This document shows, piece after piece, positions 1-5,614 of a DNA stretch of 5,726 nt. Position 1 is the stretch's first letter. Each line of letters opens with the position of its first letter. The translations under genes and the position numbers were made by a program. This DNA is from Microbacteriaceae bacterium (GTDB taxonomy: Bacteria > Actinomycetota > Actinomycetes > Actinomycetales > Microbacteriaceae), in the NCBI GenBank assembly GCA_025464125.1, contig JAODLU010000341.1, positions 1 through 5,726 of the forward strand, written 5' to 3'. Under the pieces are notes generated by a model. The model had not been told where the DNA came from. It searched no databases and saw nothing but the letters and a program-made list of their open reading frames with translations.

Positions 1-348
1 TGCTCAGGATGCTCCTCCTACCATGAGGGCGTCGACTTCACTCCCGGCGCAGGCAGTCCCATCGGAGCGATTTCGGCAGGCGTCGTGAGCCTCGTGGACA
101 CCACAGGAGCTCTCGGCTGGCACGTCGTCGTAGACCACGTGATCAACGGCCAGAACATCCAGAGCGTCTATGGGCACATGCTCGCTGGCAGCATCCGCGT
201 CACCGTCGGCCAGCAGGTGAAGGTGACCGACGAGCTCGGGCAGGTCGGCAGCACCGGGGAATCCACCGGCGCCCACCTCCATCTCGAGGTGCACGTCAAC
301 GGCACACCGGTAGATCCCTTCGCGTGGCTCAAGGCCAACGCCAACTGA
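1..348 (+). CDS. M23 family (LytM-type) metallopeptidase, C-terminal part, 5' end outside window
   Basis: The open frame enters from the left edge in frame 1 and ends at TGA 346-348, leaving 115 residues. It is the zinc endopeptidase domain of family M23, which cuts peptide cross-links in peptidoglycan outside the membrane. The visible residues show the family signature: HEGVD (His8, Asp12; zinc ligands), YGHM (His59, catalytic) and HLH (second His94, third zinc ligand). The C-terminus, HVNGTPVDPFAWLKANAN, is identical to that of the next gene, and the whole segment is about 79% identical to it by hand alignment, with one two-codon gap. Two cysteines spaced C-x-x-C lie just before the zinc site. 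A GTG at 85 could open a shorter frame but would lose the HEGVD motif, so the gene must start upstream of the window. Nothing suggests it is broken; it is simply cut by the edge. The family is certain; the substrate bond is not. Confidence 0.95.
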   Translation, partial: CSGCSSYHEGVDFTPGAGSPIGAISAGVVSLVDTTGALGWHVVVDHVINGQNIQSVYGHMLAGSIRVTVGQQVKVTDELGQVGSTGESTGAHLHLEVHVNGTPVDPFAWLKANAN

Positions 349-366
349 CGCTCGACTAGCCAAAGC

Positions 367-379
367 CCCCGTTTCGGGG
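367..379 (+). terminator. Possible weak terminator hairpin after first M23 gene
   Basis: CCCCG (367-371) pairs with CGGGG (375-379) around a TTT loop, 18 bases after the stop codon of the upstream peptidase gene. There is no T-run; the bases that follow are ATAACCTTTATCC. GC-rich hairpins without a U-tract are common in actinomycetes, but the stem is only five pairs, so termination is a guess. The 3' arm overlaps the next inverted repeat by two bases. Confidence 0.35.
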
Positions 380-392
380 ATAACCTTTATCC
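378..392 (+). repeat. Inverted repeat GGATAA-CCT-TTATCC
   Basis: GGATAA (378-383) and TTATCC (387-392) are perfect reverse complements around a three-base centre. The 15-base palindrome lies between the two M23 genes, upstream of the leader of the second. It could be a regulator binding site near a promoter or a small RNA hairpin. It shares G378-G379 with the preceding CCCCG/CGGGG hairpin, so as RNA the two cannot both form fully. No convincing -35/-10 pair could be placed around it; GATATT at 407-412 is the best -10-like hexamer but lacks a good -35. Confidence 0.4.
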
Positions 393-445
393 ATCTGTTG
401 CCGGGCGATATTCCGGTAGCCGCGCAGATCACCGAAGAACAAGGC

Positions 446-485
446 GCACAGTCCCGAGCCAGACACCCCGTGTCGGCTCATGTGC
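446..485 (+). promoter_or_regulatory. Bipartite stem-loop in the 5' leader of the second M23 gene (candidate cis-regulatory RNA)
   Basis: Three consecutive helices stack in one hairpin: GCACA (446-450) with TGTGC (481-485), then GAGCC (456-460) with GGCTC (475-479), then GACAC (462-466) with GTGTC (470-474). This gives 15 Watson-Crick pairs closed by a CCC loop. Interruptions are a five-base 5' bulge GTCCC (451-455), a single A bulge at 461, and an A at 480. The element ends 13 bases before the GAGGAG ribosome binding site at 499-504, where structure could influence translation. I do not recognise it as a known riboswitch class. The c-di-AMP (ydaO) riboswitch, common before actinobacterial cell-wall hydrolases, was considered, but its conserved sequence blocks are absent. 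That the region is transcribed is an inference from its place upstream of the gene. Confidence 0.5.
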
Positions 486-498
486 CGGCCGCTTGCCT

Positions 499-504
499 GA
501 GGAG
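499..504 (+). promoter_or_regulatory. Strong ribosome binding site for the leader mini-ORF
   Basis: GAGGAG lies eight bases before ATG 513-515. It is the best Shine-Dalgarno match between the two M23 genes and much better than the AGGGA (566-570) that precedes the GTG start of the peptidase frame by 11 bases. It therefore argues that ribosomes load at 513 and either read the mini-ORF and restart, or originally read straight into the peptidase. Confidence 0.6.
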
Positions 505-512
505 CACCCCAC

Positions 513-578
513 ATGTCCCGAACCGATAACGATGCTTCGCGCACCGCAGTCGGCACTCGCTTCATAGGGATCGTGTAA
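513..578 (+). CDS. 21-codon leader ORF in frame with, and immediately before, the second M23 gene
   Basis: ATG 513-515 opens 21 codons (MSRTDNDASR... ending RFIGIV) closed by TAA 576-578. TCC and then GTG 582-584, the first available start of the M23 frame, follow in the same reading frame. It has the strongest ribosome binding site of the leader (GAGGAG, eight-base spacing). Third-position GC is about 14 of 21, lower than in the genes around it, so the peptide is not clearly under protein-level selection. Two readings are possible. It may be a leader peptide whose translation ends beside the GTG and feeds ribosomes to the peptidase by reinitiation. Or it may be the original N-terminus of the peptidase, cut off by a nonsense change or a sequencing error at codon 22. 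The peptide resembles nothing I recognise. Confidence 0.45.
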   Translation: MSRTDNDASRTAVGTRFIGIV

Positions 579-581
579 TCC

Positions 582-1766
582 GTGGCACCCTTCGACTGGT
601 CTCTCGACCCTGCACCCGAGCTTCTGGACCTGCCGGAGATCACGCCGCCGACCAGCCGACGTGAGTTGCGCGAGCGCGGAGCTGCCGAAGCGCAGGCCCT
701 CGCACCGCACGAGCTGGTCCTGCCGCCAGCAGCCACCCATACGCCCGCGCTGCATCCATTGCCCATCATCGAGCAGGCTCCGTGGCCCGTGCGCGAACCC
801 CTCGTGCAGGCCATGGCCGAAGCTCCGGTCGAAGCCCCAAGCGAAACTCCGGTCGACTCCTTCACGCATTTCGAAGCCTTCTCGAACCTCGAGCCAGTCG
901 AACCTCCGCTCGAGTACACCCGTGCACCTGTGCGTCCCCGCGACAGGGCGAGCCGCCGCGCATCGCGTGCACTGGCACAGGTCAAGGCGCTGCGATCGCG
1001 CCCCTCCATCACTGTTCGCAGCCAGGCCGGCCCCCCAGCTTCGAAGCCGGGCAAGCCGCGTTCTCGCCGCCGACTGCTGTCCAAGTTCTTTACCTTCGGC
1101 GCGATGGTCGGGGTCGGCGCACTCATCGTCACGACATCCCTGCCGGCCAACGCATTCTTCAGCCCGAACTTTCTCGCAGCCGCCAGCAGCCAGCAGGCCG
1201 GTGTGGCCCAGCACCTGCAGGTGCAAGACACAGCGCTCGTCGCCACTGCCACGCGCGACAACTACACGGTCGCGTCGCTCGCCGACCAGTTGCGCCTGCG
1301 CTACTCGAGCAGTGAGTTCCGCTTCACCAACGATCCGAACGGCACAATCCAGTGGCCGTTCGCCATCTCGGTTCCCATTGCCAGCGGGTTCGGTGACCGC
1401 CAGGTCGAGAACTGCAGCTTCTGCTCCACGTTCCACGAGGGCGTCGACTTCACGCCGGGCGCTGGCGCGCCCATCCAGTCCATTGCCGACGGGGTGGTGA
1501 GCCTGGTTGACCTGGATCCTCACGCGGGTCTCGGCAACCACGTGGTCATCGATCACGTGATCAACGGCCAGAAAATCCAGAGCGTCTATGGCCACATGCT
1601 CACCGACTCGGTGCGCGTAGTTGTCGGGCAGACCGTCAAGGTTGGCGATGAGGTCGGGCAGGTTGGCAGCACCGGAGCGTCGACCGGAGCTCACCTGCAC
1701 CTCGAGATCCACGTCAACGGAACCCCGGTCGACCCGTTCGCCTGGCTCAAGGCCAACGCGAACTAA
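582..1766 (+). CDS. M23 family (LytM-type) peptidoglycan endopeptidase with N-terminal cytoplasmic tail and signal-anchor
   Basis: This 394-residue protein is predicted to cut peptidoglycan cross-bridges outside the membrane. Residues 1-112 are rich in Pro, Glu and Ala, and 113-168 are strongly basic (RPRDRASRRASR, then KPRSRRR). A hydrophobic segment (about 169-187) ends in LPANA, a signal-peptidase-I-like A-x-A at 189-191, so the C-terminal 203 residues may be either anchored or released. Residues 192-260 are a linker. The M23 domain spans about 261-385, with His285 and Asp289 (HEGVD) and His373 (HLH) as zinc ligands and His338 (YGHM) as catalytic residue. Cys278 and Cys281 are the only cysteines. 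GTG 582 is the first start after the in-frame TAA at 576-578, with AGGGA 11 bases upstream. The TSRREL motif at 24-29 resembles the start of related proteins as I recall them, so the true N-terminus is uncertain. The gene is a paralog of the one ending at 348. Confidence 0.93.
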   Translation: MAPFDWSLDPAPELLDLPEITPPTSRRELRERGAAEAQALAPHELVLPPAATHTPALHPLPIIEQAPWPVREPLVQAMAEAPVEAPSETPVDSFTHFEAFSNLEPVEPPLEYTRAPVRPRDRASRRASRALAQVKALRSRPSITVRSQAGPPASKPGKPRSRRRLLSKFFTFGAMVGVGALIVTTSLPANAFFSPNFLAAASSQQAGVAQHLQVQDTALVATATRDNYTVASLADQLRLRYSSSEFRFTNDPNGTIQWPFAISVPIASGFGDRQVENCSFCSTFHEGVDFTPGAGAPIQSIADGVVSLVDLDPHAGLGNHVVIDHVINGQKIQSVYGHMLTDSVRVVVGQTVKVGDEVGQVGSTGASTGAHLHLEIHVNGTPVDPFAWLKANAN

Positions 1767-1795
1767 GCGCTCGTCATGCCAGCAGGTTCAGCGCT
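1766..1795. terminator. Possible bidirectional terminator between convergent genes
   Basis: The two convergent genes are separated by only 21 bases (1767-1787). AGCGCT occurs at 1766-1771 and again at 1790-1795. Being self-complementary, the copies can pair as a six-base stem with an 18-base loop that contains the glucosidase stop and abuts the peptidase stop. There is no T-run on either side and the loop is large, so this is only the best candidate in a gap that ought to hold transcription ends. Confidence 0.22.
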
Positions 1796-3461
1796 GCAGC
1801 CAGACGGTGGTGTCGCCGGGCAGTGTTGTTTCGACTGCTCCTGACGCGAGCAGGATCGTGCCTTTCGGCAGCGGCACCTCGGTCGCGCCGGTGTTAGCCA
1901 GAACGGTGATGCCGGAGTTCTCGAACGCGACCACCGAGTCGTTGTAGCCATCGAGCCACTGCAGTTCTCCAACGCCGAGCCCGTGCTGCTGGCGCAGTGC
2001 CAGGGCCAGTTTGTACAGCTCGAGGGTCGAGCCTGGCACTCCGCGCTGAACATCCCTGGCGTACTCGGCCCAGTAGGCAGGCTGGGGGAGCCAGCTGGCG
2101 CTACCGCTGCTGAAGCCGTACGACGGCGCTTTCGCCTCCCAGGGGATCGGCACGCGGCATCCGTCCCGTCCGTAGCGCTCGTGGTTCGTGCGGAACCAGG
2201 TCGGGTCCTGGCGGGCAGAATCCGGAAGGTCGATGACCTCTGGCAGCCCGAGTTCCTCGCCCTGGTAGACGTATGCGCTGCCAGGCAGGGCGAGCATCAG
2301 GGATGTCGCGGCGCGAGCCCGCTTCAGCCCGAGTGCGCGATCCGGCAGCCCCGGCGAGTTGGGTCCGATGCCAGCGCCCTGCGCATTCGCCGCTGTCAGC
2401 GCGAGCCTCGATGCGTGCCGCACGACGTCGTGGTTGGAGAGCACCCAGGTGCTCGGCGCACCGACGCCCGAGAACGCGGCGATCGAGTCGTCGATGATCG
2501 CCCGCATCGTCGGCCCGCTCCACGGGGTTTCCAGGTAGCTGAAGTTGAAGGCCTGCTGCATTTCGTCTGGCCGCACCCAGCGCGCCAGCTTCGTGAGCGG
2601 CTCGACCCACGCCTCGGCGCAGAGCACGCGCTCGCCGGGGTACTGCTCGAGAAGACGGTGCCAGTCGCGGTAGATCTCGTGCACTGTGTCCTGCGCCCAG
2701 TACGGCGGTGTGGGGTCCTCGGCATGGTCGTGGATCGCCGGCTCGTACGAGACCCCGCCGCCCATGCTGCCGCCGTCGGCGGGCGGGGTGTAGTCGGGAA
2801 GACCCGGAGCCTTCATCAGGCCGTGCGCGACATCCACCCTGAAGCCGTCGACGCCACGGTCGAGCCAGAAGCGCAGGATGTCGCGGAACTGCTCGCGCAC
2901 CCACTCGCTCTGCCAGTTGAGGTCAGGCTGGGACGAATCGAAAAGGTGCAGGTACCACTGGCCGGGGGTGCCGTCTGAGCGCACCAGTCGCGTCCAGGCT
3001 GGCCCGCCGAAGACTGACTCCCAGTTGTTCGGCGGCTGCGTTCCGCCTGGCCCCCTGCCCTCACGGAACATGTAGTGGTCGCGCTCTGGACTGCCCTCAG
3101 GCGTTGCGAGTGCCTGCTGGAACCAGGCGTGCTGGTCTGAGGTGTGGTTGGGCACGAGGTCGACGATGAGGCGCAGCCCGAGCTCGTGCACCTTCGCCTG
3201 CATGCGATCGAAGTCGTCGAGGGTGCCGAAGAGCGGATCGACATCGCAGTAGTTAGCTACGTCGTAACCCGCATCTTTCTGCGGGGAGGTGAAGAAAGGC
3301 GAGAGCCAGACCGCGTCGACGCCGAGTTCGACGAGGGCGGGCAGGCGCTCGGTGATGCCCGGCAGGTCGCCTATTCCGTCGGCTCCCATCCCGTCCGCGA
3401 ACGAGCGCGGGTAGATCTGGTAAATCACGGCCGAACGCCACCACTCGCTGCCTTTGGTCAT
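1788..3461 (-). CDS. GH13 alpha-glucosidase / oligo-1,6-glucosidase-type enzyme
   Basis: This 557-residue enzyme, a typical length for the group, hydrolyses terminal alpha-glucosidic bonds of maltose, maltodextrins or isomalto-oligosaccharides to give glucose. It opens with the classic WWRSAVIYQIYPRSF stretch (7-21), followed by the (beta/alpha)8 barrel. All four GH13 regions are intact: DLVPNH (Asp101-His106), GFRVD (nucleophile Asp210), AEAW (acid/base Glu283) and SNHD (transition-state stabiliser Asp345). The C-terminal beta domain is about 480-557. There is no signal peptide, so it acts in the cytoplasm on imported sugar. The start ATG is at 3461-3459, with a weak AGGG seven bases upstream on the minus strand. 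The residue after the nucleophile is Val211. In yeast and Bacillus enzymes Val here goes with alpha-1,6 activity, but actinobacterial AglA-type alpha-1,4-glucosidases are recalled with the same GFRxDVAHG stretch, so linkage preference is open. It diverges from the second GH13 gene. Confidence 0.95.
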   Translation of the reverse strand: MTKGSEWWRSAVIYQIYPRSFADGMGADGIGDLPGITERLPALVELGVDAVWLSPFFTSPQKDAGYDVANYCDVDPLFGTLDDFDRMQAKVHELGLRLIVDLVPNHTSDQHAWFQQALATPEGSPERDHYMFREGRGPGGTQPPNNWESVFGGPAWTRLVRSDGTPGQWYLHLFDSSQPDLNWQSEWVREQFRDILRFWLDRGVDGFRVDVAHGLMKAPGLPDYTPPADGGSMGGGVSYEPAIHDHAEDPTPPYWAQDTVHEIYRDWHRLLEQYPGERVLCAEAWVEPLTKLARWVRPDEMQQAFNFSYLETPWSGPTMRAIIDDSIAAFSGVGAPSTWVLSNHDVVRHASRLALTAANAQGAGIGPNSPGLPDRALGLKRARAATSLMLALPGSAYVYQGEELGLPEVIDLPDSARQDPTWFRTNHERYGRDGCRVPIPWEAKAPSYGFSSGSASWLPQPAYWAEYARDVQRGVPGSTLELYKLALALRQQHGLGVGELQWLDGYNDSVVAFENSGITVLANTGATEVPLPKGTILLASGAVETTLPGDTTVWLQR

Positions 3462-3558
3462 CCAAAAACCCTATGGCACTACGCTCGATTCAAGCGCCCA
3501 TCCTGTCGGCGCCCGGACACCGTGGTCCCTCGCCTGCCTGACCGAAGGAGGGTCGCGG
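3462..3558. promoter_or_regulatory. Divergent promoter region shared by two GH13 genes, with a 14-base imperfect palindrome
   Basis: These 97 bases must hold the start signals for both divergent genes unless transcription comes from further away. An imperfect palindrome, GGACACCGTGGTCC (3515-3528), has perfect GGAC/GTCC arms and a central CG. LacI-family repressors, the usual regulators of actinobacterial alpha-glucoside genes, bind about 14-base palindromes with central CG, so this is a possible operator. The inner four positions do not match symmetrically and no LacI gene is in the window. For the minus strand, TTGAAT (complement of 3487-3492) is a -35-like hexamer without a good -10 partner. 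No clear plus-strand promoter was found. Confidence 0.3.
3545..3552 (+). promoter_or_regulatory. Ribosome binding site fixing the start of the second GH13 gene
   Basis: AAGGAGGG is followed by six bases and then ATG 3559-3561. This near-perfect Shine-Dalgarno site decides the start against the in-frame GTG at 3454. That upstream start would add 35 residues unlike any GH13 N-terminus and overlap the divergent glucosidase start codon. Confidence 0.85.
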
Positions 3559-5439
3559 ATGCCCGCAAACCACGCCCTGTCACCTCACCACGACGGATCC
3601 CCGCTCTACGTGTCGAATCCGTCCCCCAGTCTCGGCGACCACGTTCGTGTGAGGGTGCGCGTGCCGCAGACCTTCGGGCCGGTCGTCGCGGTGCACACCC
3701 GCTCGAATCCCGACCACGAGCCACGGTTCACCTCGGCTTCGCACGTCGCCAACCAGGACGGTTGGGACTGGTGGGAGGCAGAGATCGAGGTCGAGAATCC
3801 GGTGCACGGCTATCGGTTCCATTTCGCCATGGCCGACGGTCGCGCGCTCTGGCTCAACGCATCGGGCATGCACACGATCGAGACCCTCGACTCCGAAGAT
3901 TTTCGCCTTGTCAGCTACATCTCCCCTCCGGCGTGGGCCGCGAACATGGTGATGTACCAGGTCTTTCCTGACCGCTTTGCACGGTCGCCTGCCGCCGATT
4001 CGCGGCCAGTGCCGGCCTGGGCAGAACCTGCCGCCTGGACCGACGAGGTCATTCACATCGGGCCGAGCACGCCCGCGCAGTTCTACGGCGGCGATCTCGA
4101 CGGCATTGTTGAGCACCTCGACCACCTGGTGCGCCTCGGCGTCACCCTCATCTACCTGACCCCGGTGTTTCCGGCGCAGTCCAACCACCGATACGACGCG
4201 CTGTCGTTCACCGTGGTGGACCCGATGCTCGGCGGTGACGAAGCGCTCGTGCGCCTGGTGGATGCTGCCCATGAGCGGGGGCTCCGCGTCATCGGCGACC
4301 TCACGTCGAACCACAGCGGCGATGCGCACGAGTGGTTCCGTGCATCCCATGAACAGCCGGGCGCGGAAGAGAGCGAGTTCTACTACTGGCTCGACGAAGA
4401 GCAGACCCGCTACGTGTCCTGGCTCGGGGTGCCGAGCCTGCCGAAGTTCAACTGGAGTTCCACCGAGCTGCGGCGTCGTTTCATCGAGGGACCGGATTCC
4501 GTCGTGGCCCGCTGGCTGAAGCCGCCATACAGCCTCGACGGCTGGCGCATCGACGTCTCGAACATGACCGGGCGCTACCTCGACCAGGACCTCAACCGGG
4601 TGGTTCGCCACATCATTCGCACGACCATGCTTGAAACGAATCCGGACACGATCCTGATCGGCGAGTCGACGAACGACGCAGCACACGACTTCGACGGCGA
4701 CTCCTGGCACGGCGCGATGACCTACGCCAACTTCACTCGGCCCGTGTGGTCATGGCTGTCCAAAGAGGGCAGCCCGGCGCCCGGCGGCATCGGCATGGCA
4801 CTCGGAGCCGTGCCGCACTACTCGGGTGAGCAGGTCTTCGCGGCGCACCAGCGCTTCACTGCGGCGTTCCCCTGGCGGGTGCGGCTGCACAACATGAACG
4901 CGCTCGACACACATGACACCCCTCGCTTCCTCACCCACGCGCGTGAAGGCGCAGTGCCTGTCGCCTTCGGCCTGGCGGTCACCCTTCCAGGAATCCCGGT
5001 GGTCTTTGCCGGCGACGAGTTCGGACTCGTCGGCGACGACGGCGAGCACTCCCGCACCCCGATGCCGTGGGGCACCGAGGAGCAGAAGCGGGCGAGCATC
5101 GACCTGTACTCCGAACTCATCCACCTGCGCACCGCGCATCCTGCACTCAGTGATGGCGGCATCCGCTGGCTGCACGCTGGCGACGACGTGCTCGTGTTCA
5201 TTCGCGAGACCGCAGAGGAGAGCGTGCTCGTCGTGGCCGCACGCGACGACTTCGAGGTGACCCTGCCCCCGCACGCAGCCCCCGGCGAGCCGGTTGCGCT
5301 CACCGGCGACATCGCGGCCATCGTCTCCCCGCTCGGCCTCACCCTGCGGGGCACCGGGCCGCAGTTCGCCGCGTTCGCACTGCCGGGAGTGGTGCTGCCG
5401 CCGTTCGCCCCGCCGGGCACCATCCTCGCGCTGGGGTGA
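3559..5439 (+). CDS. GH13 alpha-amylase-family enzyme, neopullulanase/cyclomaltodextrinase-like
   Basis: This 626-residue protein is predicted to cleave internal alpha-glucosidic bonds in maltodextrins in the cytoplasm; no signal peptide is present. Residues about 13-118 form a beta-rich N-terminal domain (LYVSNPSPSLGD, then VRVRVP and WDWWEAEIEV), as in CBM34-containing neopullulanases. The barrel runs from about 130 (MYQVFPDRF) to 530, followed by a beta domain to 626. Catalytic regions are complete: DLTSNH (Asp247-His252), GWRIDV (nucleophile Asp332), IGES (acid/base Glu369) and THDTPR (Asp453). LPKF at 294-297 occupies the place of the MPKL motif of the neopullulanase group. Regions II and III read DVSNMTG and GESTND rather than the usual DVANE and GExWHD, so it sits away from the well-studied enzymes and its exact substrate is uncertain. 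AAGGAGGG six bases before ATG 3559 supports the start. It is divergent from the alpha-glucosidase, which would complete breakdown of its products. Confidence 0.92.
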   Translation: MPANHALSPHHDGSPLYVSNPSPSLGDHVRVRVRVPQTFGPVVAVHTRSNPDHEPRFTSASHVANQDGWDWWEAEIEVENPVHGYRFHFAMADGRALWLNASGMHTIETLDSEDFRLVSYISPPAWAANMVMYQVFPDRFARSPAADSRPVPAWAEPAAWTDEVIHIGPSTPAQFYGGDLDGIVEHLDHLVRLGVTLIYLTPVFPAQSNHRYDALSFTVVDPMLGGDEALVRLVDAAHERGLRVIGDLTSNHSGDAHEWFRASHEQPGAEESEFYYWLDEEQTRYVSWLGVPSLPKFNWSSTELRRRFIEGPDSVVARWLKPPYSLDGWRIDVSNMTGRYLDQDLNRVVRHIIRTTMLETNPDTILIGESTNDAAHDFDGDSWHGAMTYANFTRPVWSWLSKEGSPAPGGIGMALGAVPHYSGEQVFAAHQRFTAAFPWRVRLHNMNALDTHDTPRFLTHAREGAVPVAFGLAVTLPGIPVVFAGDEFGLVGDDGEHSRTPMPWGTEEQKRASIDLYSELIHLRTAHPALSDGGIRWLHAGDDVLVFIRETAEESVLVVAARDDFEVTLPPHAAPGEPVALTGDIAAIVSPLGLTLRGTGPQFAAFALPGVVLPPFAPPGTILALG

Positions 5440-5443
5440 GTCG

Positions 5444-5458
5444 GGCCGCCCTTCGGCC
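5444..5458 (+). terminator. Possible terminator hairpin after second GH13 gene
   Basis: GGCCG (5444-5448) pairs with CGGCC (5454-5458) around CCCTT, starting five bases after the stop codon. There is no U-tract. It lies directly upstream of the tRNA promoter, a sensible place to end the GH13 transcript, but the stem is short. Confidence 0.4.
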
Positions 5459-5461
5459 GGG

Positions 5462-5470
5462 TGCTATTCT
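5462..5470 (+). promoter_or_regulatory. Probable extended -10 promoter of the tRNA pair
   Basis: TGCTATTCT has the TGN-TATNNT form of an extended -10 element and lies 44 bases before the first base of tRNA-Thr. Transcription would begin near 5476-5478, giving a leader of roughly 38 bases. No good -35 hexamer is seen at the expected distance, where the terminator-like hairpin lies; extended -10 promoters can manage without one. Confidence 0.5.
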
Positions 5471-5488
5471 CTAACGGTGCCAAAACGG

Positions 5489-5503
5489 CCCCGAGTCTCG
5501 GGG
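5489..5503 (+). repeat. Hairpin in the tRNA-Thr 5' leader
   Basis: CCCCGA (5489-5494) and TCGGGG (5498-5503) are perfect reverse complements around GTC. It lies 11 bases before mature tRNA-Thr in the predicted precursor. It may keep the leader from pairing with the tRNA or guide processing; an attenuator role cannot be excluded, but no T-run follows. Confidence 0.5.
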
Positions 5504-5514
5504 TTCGATTGTGC

Positions 5515-5586
<72 letters not shown>

Positions 5587-5590
5587 CGGT

Positions 5591-5608
5591 CATCCGTTCA
5601 GTCGGATG
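5591..5608 (+). repeat. Inverted repeat in the spacer between the two tRNA genes
   Basis: CATCCG (5591-5596) and CGGATG (5603-5608) pair perfectly around TTCAGT. The 28-base spacer is almost filled by this hairpin. In a joint transcript it could mark the site where nucleases separate the two tRNAs. It has no T-run and is a poor terminator. Confidence 0.5.
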
Positions 5609-5614
5609 CCGTGA

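Noticed and set aside
1..348. First M23 gene as a truncated pseudogene
   Set aside because: The frame is open to the window edge and all catalytic motifs are intact, so it is cut by the window, not visibly broken.
349..581. c-di-AMP (ydaO) riboswitch upstream of the second M23 gene
   Set aside because: The location is typical for actinobacterial cell-wall hydrolase genes, but the conserved blocks of that class (GCTGAAT-like and GGGGAACC-like segments in order) are absent, and the space before the ribosome binding site is small. The stem-loop at 446-485 has a different layout.
429..1712. Long open frames on the minus strand opposite the M23 genes
   Set aside because: They are antisense shadows of a GC-rich gene: low-complexity Arg/Gly/Ala-rich translations, no family motifs and no ribosome binding sites. 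The plus-strand frame has clear M23 motifs.
1983..2978. Long plus-strand open frame inside the alpha-glucosidase gene
   Set aside because: It is Arg/Val-rich with no recognisable domain, while the minus strand encodes an intact GH13 enzyme over the same bases.
3454..3558. Upstream GTG start for the second GH13 gene
   Set aside because: It would add 35 residues without family similarity and overlap the divergent glucosidase start, while ATG 3559 has a near-perfect ribosome binding site.
3580..4710. Long minus-strand open frame inside the second GH13 gene
   Set aside because: Its translation is rich in His, Arg and Val without motifs and lies fully opposite an intact enzyme gene. Such shadows are expected at this GC content.
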